Position numbers and translations under genes: made by a program. A stretch of 64,000 nucleotides of DNA, taken from positions 124,001 to 188,000 of the forward strand of contig NZ_BBLW01000003.1 in assembly GCF_000971135.1 (NCBI RefSeq). Direction: 5' to 3'. The notes under the pieces are model-generated. The model worked only from the letters and a program-made list of their open reading frames with translations, did not search any database and had not been told where the DNA came from. Source of the stretch: Demequina phytophila (lineage in GTDB: Bacteria; Actinomycetota; Actinomycetes; Actinomycetales; Demequinaceae). Shown here piece after piece: positions 8,517-17,121 of the stretch (position 1 is its first letter; each line of letters opens with the position of its first letter).

Positions 8517-9453
8517 CCACCTTCATCTGGATGGCGGCCAGGATCGCGACCATGACGAGGATCACGTAGGACAGGGCCGCGCCGTACCCGAAGTTCGGGT
8601 TGTTCACGAACGAGACCTCGTACAGGTAGTGCGACATCGTCATGGTGGTGTTGGCCGGTCCGCCACGGGTGAGGTTGAACGACTCGTCGAACAGCTGCAG
8701 GGTGCCGTTGGTGGACATGATCACCGTGAGCAGGATCATCGGCTTGAGCTGCGGGACCGTGACGGAGAAGAAGGTGCGGATGGGTCCCGCGCCGTCCATC
8801 TTCGCGGCCTCGAGCGTGGTCGGGTCGATGTTCTGCAGGCCGGCCAGGTAGAAGATCATGTTGTAGCCGGTCCAGCGCCACAGCAGGCCCAGGATGATGA
8901 CCATGCGGGCGGTGTCCGTGTTGCCCAGCCAGTTGACCGGGCCGTCTATCAGGTGCAACGCGAGGAGCCAGTCGTTGACCAGCCCGTCGGTGGCGAAGAT
9001 GGTGCGGAACACCAGCGAGTAGGACACGAGCGAGATCGCGGCCGGAAGGAAGATCGCGGTGCGCCAGAAGCCCTTGAACTTGAGGCGCGGGTTGTTGAGG
9101 ATGTTCGCGAGCACCAGCGCGGTCACCAGCATCAGCGGCACCTGGATGGCCAGGTACAGGAGCGTGGTGCCGACGGTCATCTTGAAGATCTCGTCGCTCA
9201 GCATCCGCTCGTAGTTGAACCACAGCGGGTCGGCGAAGTCGAGCGCGGAGCCGCGACCCGTCTTGAACGACAGGATGAGCGCCTGGAACATCGGCCAGAA
9301 CATCATGATGCCGATGAGCACGGCCGCCGGGAGCAGGAATGCCCAGCCGGTCAGGCTGCGGCGGCGAGCCGCCGGGGAGGGCTTGATCTTGGGGCCCTTG
9401 GACTTCTTCTTGGGGGTGCGGTCGGGGACCACCACCGGGGTCATCGTTGACAC
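8500..9453 (-). CDS. Carbohydrate ABC transporter permease (MalF-like)
   Basis: This 317-residue permease starts with a basic cytoplasmic tail (KKKSKGPKIKP) followed by about six membrane helices. The EAA loop reads TTLEAAKMDGAGPIRTFFSVTVP. It is the MalF/LacF-type partner of the adjacent permease. The gene follows the sugar-binding lipoprotein gene after a 72-bp gap containing a strong hairpin, a common device that lets the binding protein be made in excess. Confidence 0.92.
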   Translation of the reverse strand: MSTMTPVVVPDRTPKKKSKGPKIKPSPAARRRSLTGWAFLLPAAVLIGIMMFWPMFQALILSFKTGRGSALDFADPLWFNYERMLSDEIFKMTVGTTLLYLAIQVPLMLVTALVLANILNNPRLKFKGFWRTAIFLPAAISLVSYSLVFRTIFATDGLVNDWLLALHLIDGPVNWLGNTDTARMVIILGLLWRWTGYNMIFYLAGLQNIDPTTLEAAKMDGAGPIRTFFSVTVPQLKPMILLTVIMSTNGTLQLFDESFNLTRGGPANTTMTMSHYLYEVSFVNNPNFGYGAALSYVILVMVAILAAIQMKVGDKRD

Positions 9454-9479
9454 GGTTCTCTCCCTGATCTGATCAGTGC

Positions 9480-9511
9480 GGGAGGGGGCCGGCCGGAACC
9501 GGCCCCCTCCC
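9480..9511 (-). terminator. Stem-loop between binding-protein and permease genes
   Basis: A perfect 13-bp GC-rich stem (9480-9492 with 9499-9511) surrounds a 6-nt loop, immediately after the binding-protein stop codon. Its position suggests partial termination or 3'-end stabilisation within the operon. Confidence 0.65.
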
Positions 9512-9525
9512 CATCCGAGATGGTG

Positions 9526-10845
9526 TCAGTTCATCGCGAATTCGACGGTGGACTGAGCCTCGCCGAGCGCGGTGGCCGGGTCGGCACCGCCCATGATCTG
9601 GGTGATGGCGGCACCCACCGCGTCACGCGCCTCGTAGTAGTAGGCGCCGGTGTTGTTCGCCGGCACGCCCGCCGCGAAGGACAGGACGTCCGCGTAGATC
9701 GCCTGGCCGCCGAAGAACTCCTGCGGCTCCGAGTAGACCTCGGAGTCACCGGCCGGGAGCCAGTTCGCCACGGCGCCCGCACCGGGGAGGATCGTGTCGT
9801 AGAGCTCGGTCGAGCCGGCGAACGTCGCGGACAGGAAGTCCTCGGCGAGCGCCACGTCGGCGTTCGAGCTCACGGCCCACGAGGAGCCGCCGTTGGCGGA
9901 GTAGTGGGTCGCGCCGTCGATGCCGTCGACTGCGGGAAGGTCGGTCACGCCCCACAGGCCCGACTGGTCCTCAGCGGTCTGGATGGAGCCGGAGATCCAC
10001 ACGCCGTTGATGGTGCTCGCCACGTTGCCGTTGACGATCGACGCGATGTACTCGTCCCACGAGTTGACCTCGAGGTAGATCCCCTTCTCGACCATCTCGG
10101 AGTAGAGGTCGATCGAGGCCGCGAGCGCCGCGTTGTCGGTGATGGTCGGGTTGCCCTGGTCGTCGAAGAGGCTCTGGCCCGCCGACTGCAGCATCATGAG
10201 GATCGTGTCGGGCTCGCCCGCGATGCCGGAGAGCATCGGCTTGCCCGTCTTCTCGAGCACCTGCTCGCCCAGGGCGATGTACTCGTCCCACGTGATGTCG
10301 GTGAAGTCGTCCAGCGTGAGGCCGGCCTCCTCGAGGATGTCGGTGCGCATCGCGTTGATCGCGGTGCCCGCGTCGAACGGCACGCCGTAGTTCATCCCGT
10401 CGACGGTCGAGTAGGCGGTGACGCCCTCGGGGAACTCGTCGAACGCGACGCCCGAGTCCGTGATGTCGGTGAACAGGTCCGGGTAGTTGATGACGTTCTT
10501 CTGGAACGCGTTGTTCTGCATGAGGAAGATGTCGGGCAGCTCGCCGAACTCCTGCGACTGCGCGAGGGTGGTGAGCTTGGTCTGCAGGTCCTCCCACGTG
10601 ACCTCCTGGATGTCCAGGGTGAAGTCGGGGTGGTCGGCCTGGTAGACCTTCTCCGCCTCCTGCAGCGCGTAGATGTTGAACGCGGGGTCCCACGCCCACA
10701 CGGTGAGCGAGTTGCCCATGGCCTCGCCGTCGCCGCTGGCGCCGCCCGAGGCGTCGTCGGTCGAGCCGCCCGAGGAGCAGGCGGCGAGGGAGAGTGCGAA
10801 AGTGGCCGTGGCCGCGAGGGCCATTCCGGTCCGGAGCTTCTTCAT
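9526..10845 (-). CDS. Extracellular sugar-binding lipoprotein of ABC transporter
   Basis: This 439-residue family 1 solute-binding protein has a lipoprotein signal peptide: basic MKKLRTG, hydrophobic core, and lipobox LAAC before a Ser/Gly/Asp-rich linker. The mature part has the two-lobe fold, with WAWDPAFNIYALQEAEKVYQ at the N-lobe and the SANGGSSWAVS ligand-region segment. It captures a saccharide, presumably a beta-galactoside given the neighbouring GH2 and GH35 genes, and delivers it to the two permeases. The ATG at 10845 has GAAGGA about 9 nt upstream and is the start that gives a signal peptide. It is the first gene of the leftward operon. Confidence 0.9.
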   Translation of the reverse strand: MKKLRTGMALAATATFALSLAACSSGGSTDDASGGASGDGEAMGNSLTVWAWDPAFNIYALQEAEKVYQADHPDFTLDIQEVTWEDLQTKLTTLAQSQEFGELPDIFLMQNNAFQKNVINYPDLFTDITDSGVAFDEFPEGVTAYSTVDGMNYGVPFDAGTAINAMRTDILEEAGLTLDDFTDITWDEYIALGEQVLEKTGKPMLSGIAGEPDTILMMLQSAGQSLFDDQGNPTITDNAALAASIDLYSEMVEKGIYLEVNSWDEYIASIVNGNVASTINGVWISGSIQTAEDQSGLWGVTDLPAVDGIDGATHYSANGGSSWAVSSNADVALAEDFLSATFAGSTELYDTILPGAGAVANWLPAGDSEVYSEPQEFFGGQAIYADVLSFAAGVPANNTGAYYYEARDAVGAAITQIMGGADPATALGEAQSTVEFAMN

Positions 10846-11084
10846 TGAGGTCCATCCTTCTGTTCGGCACGCGCCCGGCGTACCGGGCGCACCACGTCGA
10901 ACGCCCACCGGGTCAAACCGCCCCCTCGAGCACGGATCCGTCAACGCCGACGTCCCTCGATGAACCGACGTCGTTGCCGTCCCGCACTCCCCGATCAGGG
11001 GACTGTTTAGGTGAACATAGCAAGTGGATCGTCCATCGCCAACCATCGGTTTGTCACGATGCGGTAACGGCACTCATGCGCGGT

Positions 11085-11098
11085 TGTGAGCGTGCACA
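11085..11098. promoter_or_regulatory. Candidate LacI-family operator
   Basis: TGTGAGCGTGCACA is an imperfect palindrome (TGTGNNCGNNCACA) with the central CG step typical of LacI/GalR operators. It lies 44 bp before the lacI -10 box, in the divergent region, so it may serve both autoregulation and sugar-operon control. Confidence 0.5.
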
Positions 11099-11141
11099 GC
11101 AGAATGGCTACGTCAACATCCCGCGAGAGCCGCGAAGGGGC

Positions 11142-11147
11142 TACACT
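11142..11147 (+). promoter_or_regulatory. -10 box of leaderless lacI-type gene
   Basis: TACACT lies 7 nt before the ATG at 11155, so transcription would start at or next to the start codon. No Shine-Dalgarno sequence sits at normal spacing. Confidence 0.5.
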
Positions 11148-11154
11148 CCGGCGC

Positions 11155-12189
11155 ATGGCGGGCAATGGAGCGCGTGGGGTCCGGAAGACCGGACCTTCGA
11201 TCGGTGATGTGGCGCGGCTGGCGGGCGTGTCGGCGCAGACGGTGTCGCGCGTGTCCACCGGCAGGGAGGTGGTCGCGCCGGACACCCGGGAACGGGTGCT
11301 GCGGGCGATGGAGCAGCTGGGCTATTCGCCGAATCGCGCCGCCCGCGCGCTCCGCGACGGCCGTTACGGAAGCATCGGCCTGCTGGCCCACCGGTTCGAC
11401 CGCACCGGCGAGGCGCTCACCACGGACGCCGTGCTGCGGGCCGCCGAGGATCAGGGCTACAGCGTGTCGCTCATCACGGTGCACGACGCCGAGTCGGACA
11501 AGTGGGAGCCCGCCGCGCGGCGGCTGGCGGATCAGACCGTCGACGGGCTCATCATCATGCGCGCGGAGGGCGGCCCGGGCGACAGCTTCGCGATGCGCCC
11601 GACCATGCCCGTCGCGGTCTCCGACTCGCGCCCGCACGGGCGGTTCCCGCGCGTCGCGAGCAACGAGTTCGGCAGCGCACGCGAGGCGGTGTGGCACCTG
11701 CTCGACCTCGGGCATCGCACCGTGCATCACCTGGGCGGTCCCGAGGGTTCGGAGCCCTCGCGATTGCGGGCCGCGGGCTGGCGCGCGGCGCTCCTCGAGG
11801 CGGGGATCGCGCCGCCCGCGCCGATCCACGCGGACTGGACAGCGGAGGCGGGACACGCGGTGGGACGCGCGCTCGCCGACGACCCGGACGTGACCGCCGT
11901 GTTCTGCGCGAACGACGAGATGGCGCTCGGCCTGATCCTCGCGTTCCACGAGGCGGGGAAGGTGGTCCCGCGCGACGTGTCGGTGGTCGGCTACGACGGG
12001 ATCGCGCTGAGCCGATTCTCCGTGCCGCCGCTCACGACCGTGCAGCAGGACTTCCCGCGCATCGGGGCCGAGCTGGTGCGGATGGTGCTCAGCCAGATCG
12101 GCGCGCCCCGGCCCTTCGAGGTCGCGGACGTGGTGGTGCCCTCCGAGCTCGTGGTGAGGAGCACCACCGCGCCCGCACCCGCGCGCTGA
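11155..12189 (+). CDS. LacI-family transcriptional regulator
   Basis: This 344-residue repressor has an N-terminal helix-turn-helix (IGDVARLAGVSAQTVSRV, about residues 14-31), a hinge helix region (NRAARALRDGR) and a periplasmic-binding-protein-like effector domain (VFCANDEMALGLILAFHE near residue 250). It is divergent from the sugar operon and likely represses it until a galactoside inducer binds. The ATG at 11155 matches a leaderless -10 box. In-frame starts further upstream (11086) would place extra residues over the operator and are not favoured. It converges on dnaB with only 7 bp between. Confidence 0.9.
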   Translation: MAGNGARGVRKTGPSIGDVARLAGVSAQTVSRVSTGREVVAPDTRERVLRAMEQLGYSPNRAARALRDGRYGSIGLLAHRFDRTGEALTTDAVLRAAEDQGYSVSLITVHDAESDKWEPAARRLADQTVDGLIIMRAEGGPGDSFAMRPTMPVAVSDSRPHGRFPRVASNEFGSAREAVWHLLDLGHRTVHHLGGPEGSEPSRLRAAGWRAALLEAGIAPPAPIHADWTAEAGHAVGRALADDPDVTAVFCANDEMALGLILAFHEAGKVVPRDVSVVGYDGIALSRFSVPPLTTVQQDFPRIGAELVRMVLSQIGAPRPFEVADVVVPSELVVRSTTAPAPAR

Positions 12190-12196
12190 GCGCGGT

Positions 12197-13573
12197 CTAC
12201 AGGTCGCGCGCCATGTCCGTGAAGTGGGCGTAGTCCTTGCGGAACGCGACCTCGATGGTGTCCGTGGGTCCCGCGCGGTGCTTCGCGACGATGAAGTCCG
12301 CCTCGCCGGGACGGTTCTCGCGGTCGTAGACGTCCTCGCGGTGCAGGAGGATGACGATGTCCGCGTCCTGCTCGATGGCGCCGGACTCGCGCATGTCGGA
12401 CAGCATGGGCTTCTTGTCGCCGCGCTGCTCGGAGCCACGGTTCAGCTGCGAGATCGCGATGACGGGCGCCTCGACCTCCTTCGCGAGGAGCTTGAGGGCT
12501 CGCGAGAACTCGGAGACCTCCTGCTGGCGCGACTCGACTTTGCGGCCGGAGGACATCAGCTGGAGGTAGTCGACGACGATCAGCTTGAGGTCGTGCTGCT
12601 GCTTGAGGCGGCGGCACTTCGCGCGGATCTCCATGAGCGACATGTTGGGGCTGTCGTCGATGAACAGCGGCGCCTTCGCGACGGACGCCGCGGTCTGGGC
12701 GAGGCGCTCCCAGTCGTTCGGACCCATGGGGCCCTTGGTGAGGCTCGACAGCTTGACGCTCGCCTCCGCGGAGAGCATGCGCTTGGTGATCTCCTCGCGG
12801 CTCATCTCGAGCGAGAAGATGACGGCGGTCTTGTTGTGCTTGATGGCGCAGCTGCGCGCGATGTCGAGGCCGAGCGTCGACTTTCCGACGGCAGGGCGCG
12901 CCGCGATGACCACCATCTGGCCGGGCTGCAGGCCACCCGTGAGGTCGTCGAGGTCGCGGAAGCCCGTGGGGACGCCGCGCAGGGAGCCGTCGCGGTTCGA
13001 GGCGGCGTCGACCTCCTCGAGGGTGCGCTCCATGACCTCGCCGATGGCGAGGTAGTCCTCGGAGTTGCGGCGCTCCGTCACGGCGAAGATCTCGGAGGAC
13101 GCGGCGTCGACGATCGCGTCGACCTCGGCGCCCTCGCCGTCGTAGCCGAGGTTGGCGATGCGCGTGCCCGCCTCGACCAGCTTGCGGAGGATCGCCTGCT
13201 CGCGGACGATGCGCGCGTAGTAGCCGGCGGATGCCGCGGACGGCACCATCGCGATGAGCGTGTGGAGGTACTCGGCGCCTCCGATGCGCGACAGCTCGCC
13301 CTGGCGCTGGAGCTCAGCGCTCACGGTGAGCGCGTCGACCGGGTCGCCGGCGTTGTAGAGCTTCACCGCGACGTCGAAGACGGTCTCGTGGGCAGGCTTG
13401 TAGAAGTCGTCCCCGCGGACCGCCTCGATGACGTCCGCCATGGCGTCCTTGGACAGCATCATGGCGCCCAGGACGCTCTGCTCGGCCTCGAGGTTCTGCG
13501 GGGGCAGGCGGTCGAAGCTGTTGCGCGGACCGGGATCCGATCCGTACGCCGCCTCGAGCTCGTCGACGGACAT
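12197..13573 (-). CDS. dnaB: Replicative DNA helicase DnaB
   Basis: This 458-residue protein is the hexameric 5'-3' helicase that drives the fork. The N-terminal DnaG-interaction domain (PPQNLEAEQSVLGAMMLSKD) is followed by the RecA-like ATPase with Walker A ARPAVGKSTLG, Walker B LIVVDYLQLM and the ISQLNRGSE motif. Its length is normal, with no intein interrupting it. The ATG at 13573 has GAGAGGAG upstream. As in many actinobacteria it follows rplI, but the 447-bp gap between them contains an unusual row of DnaA-box sequences. Confidence 0.97.
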   Translation of the reverse strand: MSVDELEAAYGSDPGPRNSFDRLPPQNLEAEQSVLGAMMLSKDAMADVIEAVRGDDFYKPAHETVFDVAVKLYNAGDPVDALTVSAELQRQGELSRIGGAEYLHTLIAMVPSAASAGYYARIVREQAILRKLVEAGTRIANLGYDGEGAEVDAIVDAASSEIFAVTERRNSEDYLAIGEVMERTLEEVDAASNRDGSLRGVPTGFRDLDDLTGGLQPGQMVVIAARPAVGKSTLGLDIARSCAIKHNKTAVIFSLEMSREEITKRMLSAEASVKLSSLTKGPMGPNDWERLAQTAASVAKAPLFIDDSPNMSLMEIRAKCRRLKQQHDLKLIVVDYLQLMSSGRKVESRQQEVSEFSRALKLLAKEVEAPVIAISQLNRGSEQRGDKKPMLSDMRESGAIEQDADIVILLHREDVYDRENRPGEADFIVAKHRAGPTDTIEVAFRKDYAHFTDMARDL

Positions 13574-13696
13574 GTCGCTCCTCTCCGTCAGGTCCCACCC
13601 AGTGTCTCGCCGGCCTCCGACAGCCGGTCAGACTCGCGAATGTAGGGCCCCGCGCGGCCCCCGCCAAATCGAGATCGGGCGCGCCTGGGGACGGGT

Positions 13697-13847
13697 CGTG
13701 GAGAACCTGGGGAGAACCGTGGATGACCCGGGGATGGCCGTGGACAGCCACGCGTGCGCCATGTGGACAAGGATGTGGATGACTCGCAACTCAGTCGAAA
13801 TATGCGGCTTTTATCTGGGCTTTCACCCGAAGGGTCGCTGTGGACAA
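13697..13847 (-). promoter_or_regulatory. DnaA-box cluster upstream of dnaB
   Basis: On the + strand TGTGGACAA (complement TTGTCCACA, the actinobacterial DnaA box) occurs perfectly at 13762-13770 and 13839-13847. Related 9-mers sit at 13697 (CGTGGAGAA), 13718 (CGTGGATGA), 13739 (CGTGGACAG) and 13774 (TGTGGATGA), all in the same orientation. It may control dnaB expression or titrate DnaA. Confidence 0.65.
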
Positions 13848-13972
13848 CTCAGTCGCGAAACTCCCGGGCGTGTCGCACGTGGGCGTGTCGCGCTCCGGGG
13901 TGCCGAAATGTCCGAGTATGCGGGGTCGCGGTCCGCGGGACGTCCGGCGACCACCCCCGGACGCACGACGAA

Positions 13973-14003
13973 GGCCCGGCTCCCGCGGAGCGGGAACCGG
14001 GCC
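13973..14003 (-). terminator. Terminator after rplI operon
   Basis: GGCCCGG...CCGGGCC outer arms and CCCGC...GCGGG inner arms form a long GC-rich hairpin 18-48 bp beyond the rplI stop. It ends the rpsF-ssb-rpsR-rplI transcript before dnaB. Confidence 0.7.
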
Positions 14004-14020
14004 TCCACAGAGTCGCGAGA

Positions 14021-14467
14021 CTACTTCGCGGCGACCACCTGGACGGTGACGTTCGCGGCCACGTCCGAGTGAAGGGTGACCTTCACCTGGTACTCGCCGA
14101 GCGCCTTGATGGGCTGGGCGACGTGGATGCGACGCTTGTCGACCGTCGCGCGGCCGCCGATGGCGGCTGCGATCTCGGCGGGCGACACGGCGCCGAAGAG
14201 ACGACCGGACTCGCCGGCCTTCACCTCGACGACGACCGGGGCGGCCTGCAGCGCGTCACGCGCGGCCTGGGCACCCTCGATGGTCGCGATCTCCTTGGCG
14301 CGCTGCGCCTTGCGGAGACCGTCGATCTGCTTCTCCGCACCGGCCGACCACGGGGTGGCCAGCTTGCGGGGAACCAGGTAGTTGCGGGCGTAACCGTCCT
14401 TGACGTCGACGACGTCGCCGGCGATGCCGAGGCCGGAGACCTCGTGGGTCAGGATGACCTTAGCCAT
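14021..14467 (-). CDS. rplI: Large-subunit ribosomal protein bL9
   Basis: This 148-residue protein begins MAKVILTHEVSGLGIAGDVVDVKDGYARNYL, the near-invariant bL9 N-terminal rRNA-binding domain. A long basic helix (EKQIDGLRKAQRAKEIATIEG) and a C-terminal domain follow. It binds 23S rRNA domain V near the L1 stalk. It is the last gene of the rpsF-ssb-rpsR-rplI operon and is followed by a hairpin terminator. Confidence 0.98.
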   Translation of the reverse strand: MAKVILTHEVSGLGIAGDVVDVKDGYARNYLVPRKLATPWSAGAEKQIDGLRKAQRAKEIATIEGAQAARDALQAAPVVVEVKAGESGRLFGAVSPAEIAAAIGGRATVDKRRIHVAQPIKALGEYQVKVTLHSDVAANVTVQVVAAK

Positions 14468-14482
14468 GTGGGATCCCCCCGA

Positions 14483-14719
14483 TCAGCGGCCGGAGCCGGA
14501 GTAGGGGAGGAGCGCCATCTCGCGCGCGACCTTGATCGCGCGCGCGATCTCGCGCTGCTCCTGGACGGTGACACCGGTGACGCGGCGCGAACGGATCTTG
14601 CCGCGGTCGGAGATGAACTTGCGAAGCAGCGCGGTGTCCTTGTAGTCAACCTTGTCGACCTTGGCGGCCTTGAGCGGGTTGACCTTCTTGCGCGGCTTGC
14701 GGATGTCGTGCTTAGCCAT
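14483..14719 (-). CDS. rpsR: Small-subunit ribosomal protein bS18
   Basis: This 78-residue basic protein carries the bS18 signature ([20 protein letters not shown], then [18 protein letters not shown]). It binds 16S rRNA as a dimer with bS6. The ATG at 14719 gives the canonical [12 protein letters not shown] start; a longer frame reading upstream to 14998 is a shadow of ssb. It sits 15 bp before rplI and 29 bp after ssb. Confidence 0.97.
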   Translation of the reverse strand: MAKHDIRKPRKKVNPLKAAKVDKVDYKDTALLRKFISDRGKIRSRRVTGVTVQEQREIARAIKVAREMALLPYSGSGR

Positions 14720-14748
14720 GTGAAGACTCCTGAGTGAAAAAGTACCGA

Positions 14749-15258
14749 TCAGAACGGCGGCTCGTCCGACGCCGGGGCGGTCGCCCACGGGTCGTTCGAG
14801 GAGCCGCCGGCCGGCGAGCCGCTGTAGCCACCGCCGGAGTTGCCGCCGCCGAAGCCGCCACCGCCGCCGCCGCCGAACCCGCCGCCCTGGCCGCCGCGCT
14901 GCGTGCGCGTGACCTTGGCGGTGGAGTAGCGGAGCGAGGGGCCGACCTCGTCGACCTGCATCTCCATGACGGAGCGCTTCTCGCCGTTCGCCTCCCACGA
15001 GCGCGACACGAGACGGCCGGTCACGATCACGCGCATGCCCTTGGTGAGGGACTCTGCGACGTTCTCGGCGGCCTCACGCCACAGGGAGCAACGCATGAAC
15101 AGGGTCTCGCCGTCCTTCCACTCGTTCGACTGACGGTCGAACGTGCGGGGGGTGGACGCCACCGTGAAGTTGACGACGGCCGCGCCGGAGGAGATGAAGC
15201 GAAGCTCCGGGTCTCCGGTGAGGTTGCCGACCACGGTGATCTGGGTGTCGCCTGCCAT
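14749..15258 (-). CDS. ssb: Single-stranded DNA-binding protein
   Basis: This 169-residue protein has an N-terminal OB fold ([45 protein letters not shown]) followed by a Gly-rich flexible linker and the acidic tip DEPPF that recruits replication and repair partners. The start at 15258 gives [12 protein letters not shown], matching the family; frames reading further upstream are not conserved. Gly codons of the linker (14830-14880) form a GGN run that could slip in replication. It is encoded between rpsF and rpsR, as in most bacteria. Confidence 0.97.
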   Translation of the reverse strand: MAGDTQITVVGNLTGDPELRFISSGAAVVNFTVASTPRTFDRQSNEWKDGETLFMRCSLWREAAENVAESLTKGMRVIVTGRLVSRSWEANGEKRSVMEMQVDEVGPSLRYSTAKVTRTQRGGQGGGFGGGGGGGFGGGNSGGGYSGSPAGGSSNDPWATAPASDEPPF

Positions 15259-15313
15259 GTGTGTTCCCCTTGGTTTCGTGTATGCGCTGGTAAGAGTCGG
15301 GAGAGGCCCGGAC

Positions 15314-15604
15314 TTAGTGAGCGTCCGGGCGGAGCAGCTTGGTGCGGAGGATGGTCTCGTTGAGACCCAGCTGGCGCTCCAGCTCCTTCGCGGTCGCGGA
15401 CTCCGACGTGAAGTTGACCACGGCGTAGATGCCGTCGTTCTTCTTCTTGATCGGGTAGGCCAGGCGGCGACGGCCCCACACATCGAGCTTGTCGATGGTG
15501 CCGCTGTCGCCGGTGATGACCTGAAGGTACTTGTCGAGCGACGGGGTGACCGTGCGCTCGTCGATCTCAGGGTCGAGGATGATCATCATCTCGTACTGAC
15601 GCAT
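15314..15604 (-). CDS. rpsF: Small-subunit ribosomal protein bS6
   Basis: This 96-residue protein begins [19 protein letters not shown] and contains [20 protein letters not shown], diagnostic of bS6. It heads the rpsF-ssb-rpsR-rplI operon, with GAGGAGG upstream of the ATG. A short perfect hairpin (CCACGGA/TCCGTGG, 15634-15650) lies in the presumed leader. In other bacteria such leaders bind an S6:S18 complex for autoregulation, but the required details are not proven here. Confidence 0.97.
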   Translation of the reverse strand: MRQYEMMIILDPEIDERTVTPSLDKYLQVITGDSGTIDKLDVWGRRRLAYPIKKKNDGIYAVVNFTSESATAKELERQLGLNETILRTKLLRPDAH

Positions 15605-15633
15605 CTATACCCACCTCCTCTGGACTCATGCGG

Positions 15634-15650
15634 CCACGGACGTTCCGTGG
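15634..15650 (-). promoter_or_regulatory. Candidate rpsF leader hairpin
   Basis: CCACGGA and TCCGTGG pair perfectly around a 3-nt loop, about 30 nt before the rpsF start. The position suits an S6:S18 autoregulatory RNA element, but the diagnostic bulge was not confirmed. Confidence 0.35.
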
Positions 15651-15838
15651 CAGGAGGGTGATGCAGTCGCGCTCGTCCCCGCCAGGTGGCGTGAGTCGCG
15701 CGACGGTCCAGGATACCGTCCCTCGGTGACAGCGCGCCAGTAGCAGGTCCCGGCCTGGGGAGGGACGATGCACGCGTCGCCCCGGTAGGCGCCGGACCGC
15801 CGCCCCCTAGACTGGCCGGGGCTATCGCGGAGGTGTGT

Positions 15839-17101
15839 GTGAAGCAGGTGCTGGTCGTGGGACTCGGCGGCGACATCGGCACGTACGCGTTCCAGCGCGC
15901 GGCGCACGAGCGGTTCGGCTGGGAGTCGCTGGTGCTGGGCCCGCGCGTCACCACGTTCGGCAGGCACTCGACCCTCGCGCGCTGGGTGATCGAGCCCGAC
16001 GTGTTCGGGCCGGAGACACTGCTGCGCCGCCTCGACGAGATCGCGGCGGAGCACCCCGACCACACGCTGCTCCTGTTCACCAACCTCGACTACCACGTGC
16101 GCCTGCTGGCCGAGCATCGTGACCGGCTGGACCCGCGCTGGGTGCTGCCGCTTCCCGACCTCGCGATGTTCGACGCGGTCTCCTCGAAGGTGACGTTCGC
16201 GGAGGCCTGCGACGCGGTGGGCATCCGCACGCCCCTCACCATCCCGGTGGGCTTCACGGGGGACGATGCCACGGTCGCCCCCGCGGACGCCCTCGCCCGG
16301 GTGCGGGAGGCCGGCCTCGAGTACCCGGTGATCGGCAAGCCCGCCGACTCCGCCGACTGGTTCGGCGTCGAGTTCCCCGGCAAGCAGAAGATCCACCACT
16401 TCACCTCGGAGGCGGAGATCGCGGAGGTGCTCGCGCATCTCGAGGCGCAGCGGTACCCGAGCGAGTTCCTGCTCCAGGAGTTCGTGCCCGGCGACGAGAC
16501 CTGCATGCGATCGCTCACCGCGTACCGCGACTCCTCCGGCGAGGTGACGTTGGTCGCGGGCGGCCAGGTGCTGCTCGAGGAGCACACGCCGGGCACGCTC
16601 GGCATCCCGGCGGCCATCCTCACGCACGACGACCCGGAGGCCTTCGAGGCCGCGGCCCGCCTGCTCGACCACACCGGCTACCGCGGCTTCGCGAACTTCG
16701 ACTACAAGGTGTCCTCCCGCACCGGCGAGAGCGTCTTCTTCGAGGTCAACCCCCGCATCGGCCGCAACAACTTCTACGTCACCGCGTCCGGCGCGAACGT
16801 GGCCGAGCTGGTCGCCCGCGACCTTCTGCCCGACACCGTCGACGGCCCCGCGCCCGCACGGACCCCCACCGACCAGGTGCTCTACTCGGTGGTGCCGTAC
16901 CGGTTCCTGCTGCGCTACCTGCTCGACCCCGAGCTGAAGGCCAAGGTGAAGGCGGCGAAGCGCCGCCACGGCGTGTTCCACCCGCTGCGCTACCGGGGCG
17001 ACGCGTCGCTCAAGCGCAGGCTGTGGGTCCGCGCGCTCGACCTGCGCCTGGTGCAGAAGTACCGCCAGCACTACCCGGGCCCCACGGAGAGCGGCTTCTA
17101 G
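15839..17101 (+). CDS. ATP-grasp ligase, D-aspartate-ligase-like, probable cell-wall bridge enzyme
   Basis: This 420-residue protein has an N-terminal Rossmann-like half (VLVVGLGGDIGTYAFQRA) and an ATP-grasp domain with FLLQEFVPGDE and FFEVNPRIGRNNFY, the latter carrying the Mg-binding Glu/Asn. It resembles ATP-grasp carboxylate-amine ligases such as D-aspartate ligase, which attach a D-acidic amino acid to the peptidoglycan precursor. The neighbouring FemAB transferase and class A PBP support a role in cross-bridge synthesis. GTG at 15839 is chosen because GGAGG ends 5 nt before it; GTG at 15833 has no spacing. The exact amino acid cannot be read from sequence. Confidence 0.75.
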   Translation: MKQVLVVGLGGDIGTYAFQRAAHERFGWESLVLGPRVTTFGRHSTLARWVIEPDVFGPETLLRRLDEIAAEHPDHTLLLFTNLDYHVRLLAEHRDRLDPRWVLPLPDLAMFDAVSSKVTFAEACDAVGIRTPLTIPVGFTGDDATVAPADALARVREAGLEYPVIGKPADSADWFGVEFPGKQKIHHFTSEAEIAEVLAHLEAQRYPSEFLLQEFVPGDETCMRSLTAYRDSSGEVTLVAGGQVLLEEHTPGTLGIPAAILTHDDPEAFEAAARLLDHTGYRGFANFDYKVSSRTGESVFFEVNPRIGRNNFYVTASGANVAELVARDLLPDTVDGPAPARTPTDQVLYSVVPYRFLLRYLLDPELKAKVKAAKRRHGVFHPLRYRGDASLKRRLWVRALDLRLVQKYRQHYPGPTESGF

Positions 17102-17121
17102 GCAACGCCTCTCCACCCCGT

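Larger units (their letters stand above)
10846..11154 (+). promoter_or_regulatory. Divergent control region between binding-protein operon and LacI gene
   Basis: This 309-bp gap has no credible gene. It must hold the promoter for the leftward sugar operon and the one for the rightward LacI gene. The middle (about 10980-11060) is less GC-rich than its surroundings. No convincing -35/-10 pair was found for the leftward operon. The recognisable sites (operator and lacI -10) are listed separately. Confidence 0.5.
13574..14020. other. 447-bp gap upstream of dnaB, holding a DnaA-box row
   Basis: No credible gene is present. The gap contains the rplI terminator, six DnaA-box-like 9-mers in one orientation, and a direct repeat beginning CAACTCAGTCG (13787 and 13845). 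The stretch 13790-13830 is locally AT-richer (AAATATGCGGCTTTTATC). Confidence 0.7.

Noticed and set aside
7698..10845. Insertion sequence or prophage in the accessory sugar region
   Set aside because: No transposase, integrase, terminal repeats or target duplication seen; codon use is like the rest of the window.
13204..13212. GGACGATGC copy within dnaB as functional
   Set aside because: It encodes the conserved ARIVRE segment of DnaB, so it may exist for protein reasons; counted but given little weight.
12197..13573. Intein in DnaB
   Set aside because: Walker and DnaB motifs are contiguous and the length is normal (458 residues).
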